Source: Bimuria novae-zelandiae CBS 107.79
Lineage: Eukaryota; Ascomycota; Dothideomycetes; Pleosporales; Didymosphaeriaceae
Length of the DNA stretch: 64,000 nucleotides
Reading direction: 5' to 3'
Assembly (NCBI GenBank): GCA_010015655.1
Contig: ML976692.1
Span: 186,001 to 250,000, forward strand
Position 1 is the stretch's first letter, and the number at the start of each line of letters is the position of its first letter. Positions 1-12,267 of this stretch are shown piece by piece. The position numbers and the translations under genes are program-made. Below the pieces are notes generated by a model. The model was not told where the DNA came from. It saw nothing but the letters and a program-made list of their open reading frames with translations, and did not search any database.

Positions 1-2274
1 TATTAGCTTTAATGTTAAAGGTGCATATAATAGTGTGTGTAAGGATAGGCTAATATAGAGGCTACGCGCTAGAGGGATCCCCTAAATTCTAACGCGTTAG
101 GTAGACGCCTTCTACTTAGAGCGAACAGCGAACATTGTGATAAATAGACTATTATTAGAGAAGAGAGACCTGCCACAGGCAGGGCTATCGCAGGGCTTAC
201 TACTATCGCCTATCCTCTTTCTTTTCTTTAACGCCGATCTCGTCTAGGGCTAGATTAACAGGGATAAGGGGTTAATTATATTTGTAGATAACTTTAGTGC
301 ATAGGTGACAGGTCGCTTAGCTATAGATAACTACGAGGGGCTCTAAAAGATTATTAGCCATGCGAGTAGCTAGGAAAAGCGGAGCGGTGTAACCTTTAAG
401 GCGGATAAAACGACGCTAATATACTTTACATAAAATAAGGGGCAGACCTGCACCTAATTAATTAGAGTAAAAGGCTAAGAAGTTAAGCTAGTAGACAAGG
501 CAAAGATACTAGGGGTTATTATAGATGCAGAGCTCTGATATAAGAAGCATGTAGCAAGAGCAGCGACGTAAGGACTAAAAGCAGTAATAGCACTTTCCTA
601 GTTAAAGAACCTGTTACCTCGGACAGCTCGATAGCTATTTAGAGCTACGGTAGAACTAGTCGTAGACTACGTATCTTGTGTATGGCAGCACGTAGTCAAG
701 CATACCCCCTTAGTATTTTAGAATATCCAGAGGATAGGTGTAAAGGCCATTATTAGCTACTTTTAGATAATAGCTATAGTAATCGTAGAGGCCAAAGTAG
801 GCATACATGTAGTGATAGAATAGCATAGCTATAAAGTAATAAAGCTTTAGGTTAACATCCACTCCCTGCCTAGGACGAACCCGCTAACATAGTTACGTTT
901 TAAGCTATTTATAAGGTTTATTTTACCTCTCTAGATAATAGCCTCAGTGCATGAAGATATAGACACTAGCCACATAAAAATAATTATGCTATATGTAATC
1001 AGCCCGTGGAGCAAACGCATCACGATAACGGCAGAGCCAGACTTAGAAAAGGCTACAGCACTAGTACACTAAGAGGACGGAATAAAGATTGTAACTAGCA
1101 CGTTGGCGCGCTGTGGTAACGTTAGAGTAGGGTAGGTAATACTAGACACCTAGGATAACAGGATAAATAAACCCCGCACTAGCTCTGCTATCCTAGGCCT
1201 AAGGGAAGAGTAGAACCCGTATATAGCAGAACTATTTACTATTACAGGAGCGCTAGAGGCTCTAGGGAAACCGCACTAGAGGCGAATCGTAATTCTTACG
1301 AGAAACCTAGCCGCCCTTTAGGTGGTTCGCCAGCTAAAGAGATAGTTAGGACAACATATTATCTAAAGAATCTACCGCATAATCCAGGACCTGGAGATGC
1401 TAGAAAATAAAATAGATTTTATATAAATTATAGTAAAATACAGCAACGCTCTTACAGACAAAGTAAAGAAAGTAGTAAAGAGAACTACGCAGGAGGGTAG
1501 TACGCCACCTATATAATAGCTTTAAGCTAAATTAACTATTATTAACACGATAATAGCAAAAGCATAAGTAAAAAGGACTCTACTAGACAGCACAGGTGCA
1601 TATAGTAAGCGGATAGATATAGCACTACCAGGATAATATACCCGCAAGTTATACGATAGCCTTAGCAGACAAAAAGTAACCGTGTTAGAATAGCTATGCA
1701 CAAGGGTAATATAGCTAAACGCATATCTCTACTAGATTAAAGTAGTAGATTCTAGGGCATGTGCTTATAGCTATATAAAAACACCTAAGCACTTCCTCTT
1801 CTAATGCGCGCGATAGGACACGCTTAGGGAATAAATACTAGAGTAATTAGACACGCTAAGGGGAAGCCTCTTATTCTACCTTAAAGGGAGAGCAAAGATA
1901 GATCTAGCGAAGACATAGACACTAAGCATAGAGGCAGTGAAAGCGATAATTTAATACGCGATAGCGACAAAACGCCTAGAAATAGCAAGCGGAACGTAGG
2001 AGGAAAAAACTAACCCTCTTACTTAGCAGGTTCTGCTTTATTTGCCAAAGAAGGGATACTAAACACTTAGGGGAATAGCCCTAAGACAACTTGCTACTAA
2101 CTACTTAGGAGGGACTCTAGATACATAAAGTTAGGATAAATAGACACGAGGATGGTTATCTATAGGGGCTAGAGGGAGTTAGGTCACTACTATAAGCTCT
2201 AGTATGTAGTTAGCGTAAAAAGGCCCTTTAGGCGAGTGAGCCAGGCGTAATAAATTAATTAATTAATTAATTAA
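1..2274 (+). mobile_element. Tad1-like LINE, copy A (3' part, RIP-degraded)
   Basis: This is the 3' portion of a non-LTR retrotransposon whose 5' part lies outside the window. Conceptual reading with stops shows reverse-transcriptase signatures: a SFNVKGAYNSV-like block at the start and an IIFVDNFS block near 270-300, corresponding to the F-x-DD catalytic motif. RNase H-like and C-terminal cysteine/histidine regions follow. The 3' end is a TTAA-type microsatellite tail at about 2250-2274, followed by CGATTTTGGTTA. It aligns base for base with copy C from about 6208 onward, and the differences are almost all C/T or G/A. TAG and TAA codons replace most Gln and Trp codons, so it is dead. Family known: Tad1 LINEs of ascomycetes. 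Confidence 0.85.
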
Positions 2275-2286
2275 TCGATTTTGGTT
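2275..2286. repeat. Junction 12-mer between LINE copies A and B
   Basis: CGATTTTGGTTA follows the tail of copy A. The same 12-mer follows copy B (3032-3043), and CGATTTCGGTTA follows copy C (10222-10233). The pattern fits target-site duplications made by repeated insertion at one site. It could alternatively be part of the element's 3' terminus. Confidence 0.6.
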
Positions 2287-3031
2287 ATTAACTATTATTA
2301 ACACGACAATGGTAAAAGCATAAGTAAAAAGAACTCTACCAGACGGCACAGGTGCATATAGCAAGCGGATAGATATAGCACTACCAGGACAACATACCCG
2401 CAGGTTATATAATAACCTTAGCAGATAAGAAGTAACCGTGTTAGCATAGCTACGCATAGAGATAATATAGTTAAACGCATATCTCTACTAAATTAGAGTA
2501 GTAGATTCTAGGGCATGTGCGTGTAACTATATAAAAACACTTAAGCACTTCCTTTTCTAATACGCGCGATAGGACACGCTTAAGGAATAAATGCTAGAGT
2601 AATTAGACACGCTAAAGGGAAGCCTCTTATTCTATCTTAGAGGGAGAGTAAAGATAGATCTAGCGAAGACATGGACACCAAGCATAGAGGTAGTGAAAGC
2701 GATAATTTGATACGCGATAGCGACAAAACGCCTAGAAATAGTAAGCAGAACGTAGGAGGAAAAGACTAACCCTCTTACTTAGTAGGTTCTGCTTTATTTA
2801 CTAAAGAAGGGACACTAAACACTTAGGGGAACAGCCCTAAGACAACTTGCTACTAACTACTTAAGAGGGACTCTAGATACACAAAGTTAGAATAAACAGA
2901 CACGAGGATGGTTATCTATAGGGGCTAGAGGGAGTTAGGTCACTACTATAAGCTCTAGTATATAGTTAGCGTAAAAAGGCCCTTTAGGCGAGTGAGCCGG
3001 GCGTAATAAATTAATTAATTAATCAATTAAT
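2287..3031 (+). mobile_element. Tad1-like LINE, copy B (5'-truncated)
   Basis: This 745-bp copy matches copy A from about 1533 to its tail, so it is a 5'-truncated insertion, as expected from incomplete target-primed reverse transcription. Its 5' junction TTATTAACTATTATTAACAC shares a few bases with the preceding junction 12-mer, suggesting microhomology at the truncation point. It contains only the C-terminal part of the second reading frame and the TTAA-type tail. Differences from copies A and C are transitions. The small reading frame on the opposite strand is a shadow. Confidence 0.85.
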
Positions 3032-6000
3032 CGATTTTGGTTAGCAGGAGAGAGGATTTCGTTAGACTGGCCAGAGAAAACAGCGAGAACTTAATTTATA
3101 GAGAAAGAAGAGGGAATTTTTAAATAAGGGAGGGAAGCGTAATAGAGACAAGGGAGAGTAACGCGCGCGCGACGCGCTAATTAGCCTAAATACGTAGGAA
3201 AACTATAAAAGCTACTAAACTTCACCATAAGAACGCGCAGCACGAAAGCGATTTAAATAAGTCTAGTTACGTAGATAAAGATAATTACGTTAACCTTAAG
3301 CTACCTAGGGCCCCACAATTAAACTATATAAGAAGGATACCTAAAGGACTAGTTAGGGGTAAGGCGGCGAATAAAAACGCGGAGCACACGAGGGCGCGTA
3401 GAGTTAAAGGCTAAAACCTAGAGAGAATGCTAGTAGCGATACTAGGCGCTTTAGAAAACCTTAGGGTAGATAATTTAGCACTAAAAGCGGATAACTAAGA
3501 GCTTAAGATAGTAGTTAAAGAGATAATAAGGGAGTTAGCTAATACTAAGGCATAGCTTGCAGATGCTAGGGCCTAACTATTAAAACTTTTAGGCGAGTTA
3601 AGAACCTAGATAGTAACTAACGGTTTACTATTTTATGCAAACGTAGCACGCACGCTACTAAGTAGTTAACCTAGTAACCTGCGTACCCTCTCTAAAATAG
3701 TAATACTAATAATAATAACTAACATGCCCTACTGCACGATAGACACCTCTAGAGTAGAGGAAATAGATAGATAAGAGGCTTAGATAGAGAGGATCTAGGA
3801 AGCTATTAAGCGAGAGATTAGGATAATTAAGGGTAAAGAAAAATAGCGGTGCGCAGCGGTAGTAAAAGACCCTAAAAATACTAATAAGATTAGAATTTCG
3901 TATAGGAGTAAGAAGGAGTTAAGGGAGGTTAAGGAAGTAGCATAGAAAACTACCATAAGGGGCGCAAGAATCCTCCGCGATTAACTATACCTAGTATAAA
4001 TAGATAACGCGAATCGCACTATAGTCTTAAATAAGCGCGATAAAGTACGACAAGAGGCTGCATAAGCTTTAGGGGAGGAAAATAAGGTGTAGATTAAAAA
4101 GATAAACTAGCTAAGTAAAAAGAACTCAGGCAAGGCATACAGATCTATAGTCATATACGTAAAGAGAAGTAGCGAAGCGGCGCGGCTCCTCTAAGGATAA
4201 TATTTCCATATTAACGGAGAATTAGTATATACTAGGGAGTTTAAGCCCTACGTGGGCCATGTGCAATGCTACAAATGTTAGTAACTAGGACATAAGGCCT
4301 TTATATATATAGGGTAATAGACCTGCGTAAGGTGCACAGTGCCAGGTTACTACTATAAAGAATGTTAATCTAAAATTCTAAAGTGTATACCTTGCGGAGG
4401 GCCCCACGAATCCTTCTTAAAGAACTGTCGGATACTACACCCTAGCTATAATAAATAGACCGCTCCAGATCTTCTAGCTTAATGTAGGAAAGCGGAGAGT
4501 GGTATAGCATAGTATAATAAACGACGAATAACTATAGTAATATAGTGTGCTAGCGATTGCGGAGCCCTACACATAATGGAATAAGGAAGACGGACTACTT
4601 ACGACCCTTATAGGACACCTAAACTAGATAAAGCTTATACTAATAACACAAAAAGAGGGTAAATGGCTAATTTGGAGCATAATGTAGATTAGAAGAGATA
4701 TTAAGGCCAAATAGGTGGCGGTAAACTTATCAGACCTCACGGCACCGGTACTATGGCTCTATAACAGACACCTCTTAGTCGTGTCGGTGTACGTAGAGGG
4801 CACGAATGCACGAACGCTGGCAGACTCTATTAGCACGCTCTATGCCCTAATCTAGTAACAACGAAATCGTATATAGACGCGCACAAATATAATACTAGTT
4901 AGCGACTTTAACCAGCACGACGCATTATGGGGAGGAGACGATATAATTATATATTAAAGGGGAGAGGCAGACCTAATTATTAATTTAATAAATAGTAATT
5001 ACCTGCAAAGCCTACTTTCGCGCGGCATAAAGACTTGGCACTATAAGGACTAAGAGAGCACGATTAACCTAGTGCTTACTTTTATAGAACTGGCAGAGGA
5101 CCTAGTGCGATGTAGAATACACGAGACTAACTATAGGTCTAATTATAGCGCGATTAAGACGACATTTAACGTAAACACACCGCCTTAAAGAGACAAGGGG
5201 AGGCTCCTTTTTAAGAACGCACTATAGGAAGAGATAAGATAAAGGATTATAAGGATACTACTTACTAAACTAGTAATAAGGGACACTTAATATTAGGCAG
5301 ACTGTCTAATAGAGGTAGTACTTAAGGCGGTTTATAGCCTTACCCTAATAGTAAAGCTATTACTGTACATAAGAAGGTGGTGGACGTCGGATCTAACCTA
5401 GCTACAAAGGGTACATACGTATTAGAGAAACCAGGCAAGGGCGCAACGTTAGGCTGGCCAACTTAACCTAGCCACGGAAGAGAAAGTAAAAGAGGTGGTA
5501 AAATAGTTTTACGATATAGCACGGCGATAGCGAAAGTCCTATTAGGATAACTTCCTTGCAGAAGACAGTAATATATAGAAAGCCGCCCAATACCTCCAGC
5601 CAGGCAAAAAGGCAGAATTCGGCAAAACCCCGCCCCTAACTAGGGAAGATAGGACTATAACTAAGGGACCGTAAGAGCAAGCGGAGGAGATGCTCTCTAT
5701 CTTTTTTCTGCCACTACTAGAAATAATTAAGGAGGAGGGAGAGAGACACTAAAGAAGGTAACTACCTATGCCACCGCTAAACGTAGAAGAGATAGAATAG
5801 ATAGTAAACGAGGCAAAACTATAGAAAGCGCCTGGCGAAGACAGTCTACTAGCGGGAGTATAGAAATAAATATAACTAGTAGTGAAATAGAACGTACTGC
5901 GCCTGTTCTAAACGTCTATTAATAAGGGTTAACTACTAACTTAGTAGTTAAACACCAGGATTATCCCCCTAAAAAAGCCTAAGAAAGACGACTACACTAA

Positions 6001-8221
6001 AGCAAAGGCGTGGCGACTAATCTTACTACTATTAACACTAGGAAAGATAATAGAAGCGGTACTTATAGAAAGGATATCGTACATAGTAGAGGAGCATAGC
6101 CTCCTCCCCACGAACCACTTTAGGGCTAAAAAGAAGCGTTTAATTAAACAAGCGCTGCTAGTGCTGTAGGAGCATATATATTAAGCATAGAGGCAGCGAA
6201 AGGTGCTTAGCCTTATTAGCTTTAATATTAAAGGTGCATACAATAGTGTGTGCAAGGACAGGCTAATATAGAAACTATACGCTAGAGGGATCCCTTAAAT
6301 TTTAACGCGTTAGGTGGACGCCTTCTACTCGGAGCGAATAGCGAATATTATAATAAATAGACTATCGTTAGAGAAGAAAGACCTACCACAGGCAGGGCTA
6401 TCGCAGGGCTTACTACTATCGCCTATCCTCTTTCTCTTCTTTAACGCCGATCTCGTCTAGGGCTAGATTAATAGGGATAAGAGGTTAATTATATTTATAG
6501 ACGACTTTAGCGTATAGGTGACAGGTCGCTTAGCCATAGATAACTACAAGGGGCTCTAAAAGTTTATTAGCCACGTAAGTAGCTGGGAAAAGCGGAGCGG
6601 TGCAACCTTTAAGGCAGACAAAATAACGCTAATATACTTTACACGGAATAAGGGGCGGACCTGCACCTAACTAATTAGAGTAAAAGGCTAAGAAGTTAAG
6701 CCAGTAGACAAGGCAAAGATACTAGGGGTTATTATAGATGCAGAGCTCTAATATAAGAAGCATGTGGTAAGAGTAGCGACGCGAGGACTAAAAGTGGTAA
6801 TAGCACTTTTCTAATTAAAGAACCTGTTACCTTAGACAGCTTAATAGCTATTCAGAGCTATAGTGGAACTAGTCGTAGACTACGCATCTTATGTATGGCA
6901 GCACGTAGCTAAGCATACCCCCTTAGCATTCTAGAATATCTAGAGGATAGGTGTAAAGGCTATTATTAGCTACTTTTAGATAATAGCTACAGCAATCGCA
7001 GAGGCCGAAGTAGGCATATATGCAGTAATAGAACGGCACAATTATAAAGTAATAAAGCTTTAGGCTAACATCCACTCCCTGCCTAGGACGAACCTACTAA
7101 CACAGTTACGTTTTAAGCCATTTGTAAAGTTTATTTTACCTTTCTAAATAATAGCCTTAGCGCATGAAGATATAGACACTAGCCACATGGAAACAATTAT
7201 GCCATATGTAATTAGCCCGTGGAGCAAACGCATCACGACAACGGCAGAGCCAGACTTAGAGAAGGCTATAGCACTAGTACACTAAGAGGATGAAATAAAG
7301 ATTACAACTAGCACGTCGGCGCGCCGTGGCAACGTCGGAGTAGGGTGGGTAACACTAGACACCTAGGACAACAGGATAAACAAACCCCGCACTAGCTCTA
7401 CTATCCTAGGCCTAAAGGAAGAGCAGAACCTATATATAGCAGAACTATTTACTATTGCAGGAGCGCTAGAGGCTCTAGGGAAACCGCACCGGAGGCAAAT
7501 CGTAATCCTTACAAGAAACCTGGCCGCCCTTTAGGTAGTTCGCTAGCTAAAGAGATAGTTAGAATAACACATTATCCAAAGAATCTACCGCACAATCCAG
7601 GACCTAGAGATGCTAGAAAATAAAGTAGATCTTATATAGATTACAGTAAAATGCAGCAACGCTCTTATAGACAAAGTAAAGAAAGCGGTAAAGAGTACTA
7701 CGCAGGAGGGCAGTACGCCACCTATATAGTAGCTTTAAGCTAAATTAACCGTTATTAACACGATAATAGTAAAAGCATAAGTAAAAAGGACTCTACTAAA
7801 CGGCACAGGTGTATATAGCAAGCGGATAGATACAGCACTACTAGGACAATATACCCGCAAGTTATACAACAACCTTAGTAGATAAGAAGCAACCGTGTTA
7901 GCATAGCTACGCACAAGGATAATACGGCTAAACGTATATCTTTACTAGATTAGAGTAGCGGATTCTAGGGCATGTGCTTATAGCTATATAGAAATACCTA
8001 AGCACTTCCTCTTTCGATGTGCGCGATAGGACACGCTTAGGGAATAAATACTAGAGTAATTAGACACGCTAAGGGGAAGCCTCTTATTCTACCTTAGAGG
8101 GAGAGCAAAGACAGATCTAGCGAAGACATGGACACCGAGCATAGAGGTAGTGAAAGCGACAATTTGATACGCGATAGCGACAAAACGCCTAGAAATAGTA
8201 AGCGGAACGTAGGAGGAAAAG

Positions 8222-8411
8222 TGTAAGAGCTAGTAATCCATACGCATAAGGAAGAAATTGAGAATTGTACTTGTTATTGTATTGGGTGAAGCTACGAACA
8301 GTAGGTATACATGAGTGGCTATAAATAGCGCTAGTGTAGGATGGGTAGTCGCATCTTAACACAGGTAAGGCGCCACTGTAAGTGGGGAAAGGGAGACTCT
8401 AAACCGTGACA
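8222..8411 (-). repeat. LTR of gag-only element copy 1 (3' LTR)
   Basis: 190 bp with TG..CA ends, starting TGTAAGAGCTAG and ending AACCGTGACA on the plus strand. It pairs with 9764-9953. The next bases toward the interior (CACCCCCTAGTT) are the complement of the polypurine tract AACTAGGGGGTG. Confidence 0.9.
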
Positions 8412-9499
8412 CACCCCCTAGTTATCACCAAGTCAGCGAGTTAGTGATGACTGACCCTTATCTATAAGATTAATCACAAGTAACGTCTGGCTGTAGGGTA
8501 GTAGGCTATTATCTATCTAAATAGTTTAATAAGAACTTTTTAAGGCGTTATTAATACGCTTTGCAACCTTTAGGTCTTTTTAAGCTTGTTTAATCTTGCG
8601 AACTCTAATAGGTGGTGGCGTCTAGTCTTTTAGTTAACTTAGATAATTTAGATTAAGTATGTAGTAATCGTGCAGAGCATGTAATAGCCTATAAATGCAA
8701 GGTTTCGCAATTCTAAGCTTAGCAACGGAGGTAGATAGGGTACCCACTTCGGCAGTCGAGGCAGCGCGGCGAGTGTACTTTGTTATCTTTTTAACGTAGG
8801 TAGGTAGGCTGGGTGGATTGGTACCGTTCATCTTATGTTTGTATACCTGATCAAGGCAGGTAGCAGCGTAGTTTGGGTGATAAGCTTAGCAGGCAATTAA
8901 GAAATCCTCCTGAGGCCTGTATCTAGTCGTTTCTAGCAGGTTGATTAATTAGCATTAGAAAGTAATATGTACCTAGTTAGCTATCTATTTATCGAGTTTC
9001 TTTAGATTGCGTAAAGTAGTCTTTAGATTAGTGTATCTTGCTATTAAGTCGCGACTCTAATTAGCTATAGATAGATAGAACTACTTCTTAAGAGCGACAA
9101 GTTAATTGTAAATAGTAGGTAGGTTCTAAATTAGGTAGAGATAACGCATAGTAATAGACCTAGTAATCTTAGTATTTAGCTACACTAGCGCTCTCTCCTA
9201 TTTCTATTACGTGATCTCTTCGAGTCTTTATTAGTTAACCTCCTATTGGTAGGACTCACGATCCTTAGGGGATAGGTTAGAGAGCTTGGAGGCTCTAGCC
9301 TTATAGTTAGTAAGCTAAGGCTTAGGATTAGTAGCCTCTAGGTCAGGTATGCTCTCCTTTAGTGTATCTGGATTAACGTATAGCTAGATCTTATAATCCT
9401 TAGCGAAGTCTTTGCAGAGGAAGATCTAGTTAAACTAGTTATCTAGTTTATTAAGGATAATAGTAACTTAGGTTACTACTAGTTCTATAGCTATCGTGT

Positions 9500-9725
9500 G
9501 CGTAGGGCAGACGTAACAATCGTGCGCTATAAAGGACGCGGTAATTATACGCTATAAGGGGCGTAGTAATCGTGCGCTATAAGGGGCGCGGTAATTATAT
9601 AGCTATAAAGGGCCTAGTAATTGTGCGCTATAAGGGGCGCGGTAATCGTATAGTTATAAGGGGCCTAATAATCGTGCGCTATAAGGGACGCAGTAATTGT
9701 ATAGCTATAAGGGGCCTAGTAATTA
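9500..9725. repeat. Minisatellite inside gag-only element copy 1
   Basis: Four to five imperfect units of about 50 bp alternate between GTGCGCTATAAGGGGCG and TATAGCTATAAGGGGCC-type blocks separated by GTAATT. The corresponding segment of copy 2 (about 22800-23045) carries the same array in reverse complement. It lies between the primer-binding site and gag in element orientation. Confidence 0.85.
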
Positions 9726-9763
9726 TATAATAAGTATAGCAAAGATATATCCGGGCTTATAAC

Positions 9764-9953
9764 TATAAAAGCTAGTGATCCATACGCATAAGGAAGAAAT
9801 TGAGAATTATACTTATTATTATATTAGGTGAAGCTACGAATAGTAGGTATATATAAGTGGCTGTAAACAGCGCTAGTGTAGGATGGGTAGTCGCATCTCA
9901 ACACAGGTGAGGCGCCACTGCAAGTGGGGAAAGGGAGACTCCAAACCGTGACA
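9764..9953 (-). repeat. LTR of gag-only element copy 1 (5' LTR)
   Basis: 190 bp, identical in length to 8222-8411. It starts TATAAAAGCTAG, where the other LTR has TGTAAGAGCTAG, a pure G-to-A difference set. It ends CCGTGACA directly before the AAAAG target duplication. Confidence 0.9.
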
Positions 9954-10233
9954 AAAAGACTAACCCTCTCACTCAGCAGGTTCTGCTTCATTTGCTAAAG
10001 AAGGGACACTGAACACTTAGGGGAACAGCCCTAAGACAACTTGCTACTAACCACTTAGAAGGGACTCTAGATACACAAAGTTAGGATGAACAGACACGAG
10101 GATGGTTATCTATAGGGGCTAGAGGGAGTTAGGTCACTACTGTAAGCTCTGGTATGTAGTTAGCGTAAAAAGGCCCTTTAGGCGAGTGAGCCGGGCGTAA
10201 TAAATCAATTAATCAATCAATCGATTTCGGTTA

Positions 10234-10775
10234 TTACTGTATTAAGGAACTTATAGAAACCTGATATTAGCCCTATAGATTATGGTGCTTAAACTCGCTT
10301 GAATAGATATACCTTTGTAAATAAGGGCGGGAGATATATGAACGACCGTATTTTCATAATAGCGCAGATTAGATGGGGAGAGAAGATATTAAAGTACATA
10401 ATCTGAAAATTTCGCTCGCTAGATACTAAAGATGGCAGATTTATTTCGACCCAAATTCCAAGTACCCATAAATTGGTCCGGTACATTGGGTGTTCCGTTA
10501 CGAAGGGATGTACATTAGTCAAGGTAAAGACTTGACGTGTCAGCGAATACATTCACAATCCTTCAAGCTACAGCAAGAGGGTTAGCTTTCTTGTATGCTC
10601 GCATATGTTCTTGATGGAAAATTGCTTCAAGATACAGCGGCGGATCCTTGACCGTCACCATCCTAGCACAGCAACTTTGCTCGAAGCTCTAATTAGGTTG
10701 CAAATTGAGAGTTCGGAGACAGAAATCTAATGCTGCTGCTTTTATTGTGTAGAACATAAAGCTACTGCATATGTA
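10234..10775. other. Unassigned sequence between LINE array and pogo relic
   Basis: Base composition here is closer to normal gene space and shows less TpA enrichment than the LINEs. The longest open stretch (87 codons, minus strand, 10289-10552) has no recognisable motif. I see no gene, terminal repeat or RNA here. It is probably old flanking DNA of the LINE target. Confidence 0.4.
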
Positions 10776-12205
10776 ACGTGTTCCATCAGTCAGTGGGACA
10801 CATCAGTCAGTGGGACGCCCCACTAGGGCGCGCGACACCTCAACACTGATTGCTCAACAACTATAGGGTATTTTTGCATAGAATTCGGTAGAGGGATAGT
10901 TTATTACTATATAAACTGATTCCTCTTGTGTCCTTGTTAATGGCACTTGCTGCACGTTGGTGGTGCTTGCTGGCAAGCTGGGGTAGCATCAGCTCGACTA
11001 GCCTTAGCGAGAGCTATATGAGCTGTAGTAGCTAGAGCATAGCCTTGCTCAGCCTGTAGAGTGCCTCCTATAGTAATATACTATTAGCGTCTATCCTGCC
11101 TTTGTCTATGGCGATAATTTACTACGCGTAGCTTCCTATTCTCTTTTACTAAGATAGTTGCTAGGTTTATTGTTTGCTAACAACCTTTAATAAGCTGGGT
11201 AATAGCAACACTTGTAGGGCTCTAATATTGTCTCTAGAGAAGATCCCGTATAAGCCGTGCCTGCTGCTCAAGCTAAGTAGTAGTATGATGAGGCGTCTCA
11301 GCTGTCCCAGCAGCCTCAGCGCCTGCTGCTGTACCTGGTGGAGGCGGCGTCCTGACTACTGTCAGAGATGACAGGACACGCTCTGGACAAGGAGGGATAA
11401 GACCAGTCGTTCGAAAACCACTTTGGATGTTCTGCTCTGTAAAAACAGACCTACGCACGCGTGGGTAGATAGATAGGAACTCCTTCTTATCCACATAAAA
11501 GACGCCTTAGCGTGCAAGCTCAGCAACCTCATATTCGTACGATGTCTTGAGAGGTGAGAAGCAGCTCACATCTAGAGGCTGTAGGAGGTGGCTCGTATAA
11601 GCAGGCATACAGAGGCTGACTATCTTGTGTTCTACACAGTACCTGTCAAACTTAAGTGTAGCATGACTACTATGCCTATCTAGAATAAGGAGCTGCTAGG
11701 TGCCTACTATACGAGGCTCTATATATTAGTTTAAGTGCTCTAGCCAAGCAAGCCCTAGCTAATCTATTATCTAGCTATTATTACTAATAGCTACTACCTA
11801 GCTAGCAGGTAGGCTATCGTACTAGCTAGCCTAGTAAAGCTTACTAGATAGGATAATAAGGGGTAGTATAGACTAGCTAGACGCGCAGATCCCCTTAATT
11901 GTTATAACCTAGTCTTAATTGCCTAGCTGTACATGTACAGCTCTGCCCACAGTATCTAAGCTTGTTACTACTTTTGACGTAGCAGCGACCCCCCATCATA
12001 AACCTAGTCTCATAAAAGTTGTAGGTATCTCCATCCTATATGCCGTACCTCTAGCGCGTCTCCTCTACAAGCTTGTACCAGGCAGAGATCGTGACAGGGT
12101 CCTCACAAAGGGCGCGCTGGCTAAAAGTCACTTTCACCAATTACACAATTTAGACCTAGGGTTCATTCTAGCTATCTACGATCTAAAAACTCCTAGCCTA
12201 GCGTA
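10776..12205 (-). mobile_element. Pogo/Fot1-like DNA transposon relic (5'-truncated gene)
   Basis: The left end begins ACGTGTTCC after a TA dinucleotide and carries CATCAGTCAGTGGGAC twice, 17 bp apart (10784 and 10801). On the minus strand, conceptual translation gives the C-terminal half of a DDE transposase of the pogo/Fot1 group: a LLILDRHSSHAT block near 11640-11690, then HLLQPLDVSCFSPLK near 11560, then a QNIQSGFRTTGLIPP block near 11400 that is typical of the family's C-terminal region. Reading frames contain stops. The N-terminal part and the right terminal repeat are not visible before the reductase gene at 12268, so the element is truncated there. The exact right limit is uncertain. 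Confidence 0.8.
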
Positions 12206-12267
12206 ATCTCATGTAATTTTCAAAGAATTGCCTTCTACTCCATGTAAATATCCCCCACAATCCGCAC

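Larger units (their letters stand above)
8222..9953 (-). mobile_element. Gag-only LTR retroelement, copy 1 (1732 bp)
   Basis: A complete LTR element inserted in LINE copy C, bounded by the 5-bp target duplication AAAAG (8217-8221 and 9954-9958). Its 190-bp LTRs are at 8222-8411 and 9764-9953. On the minus strand it reads LTR, half-tRNA-Met-type primer site (GTTATGAGC-like, decayed), a roughly 50-bp minisatellite, a Copia-type gag with stops, a G-rich polypurine tract, LTR. There is no room for protease, integrase or reverse transcriptase. Copy 2 at 22594-24325 has exactly the same length in the opposite orientation, so this is a real family and not a chance deletion. LTR differences are transitions typical of RIP. 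Confidence 0.9.
3044..10221 (+). mobile_element. Tad1-like LINE, copy C (near full length, interrupted)
   Basis: About 5.4 kb of LINE after removing the LTR element at 8222-9953. Around 4255-4445 the first reading frame has zinc-knuckle codons (C-Y-K-C, then G-H-K-A, then repeated C-x2-C and H residues), as in LINE gag-like proteins. An endonuclease-like segment lies near 4700-5170. Reverse transcriptase is marked by VKGAYNSVCKDRL near 6220-6260 and IIFIDDFS near 6490-6515. RNase H-like sequence follows. The tail at about 10195-10221 is a TTAA/TCAA microsatellite. All frames are full of TAG/TAA stops from RIP. Beginning directly after copy B's junction 12-mer, it forms a head-to-tail array. 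Confidence 0.85.

Noticed and set aside
9500..9725. Regularly spaced repeats resembling a CRISPR array
   Set aside because: The units are contiguous imperfect minisatellite repeats inside an LTR element of a eukaryote, with no constant repeat and variable spacers.
11174..11494. Overlapping frames that look like a small proline-rich gene
   Set aside because: The minus-strand frame is the C-terminal part of a pogo transposase and the plus-strand frame is its shadow.
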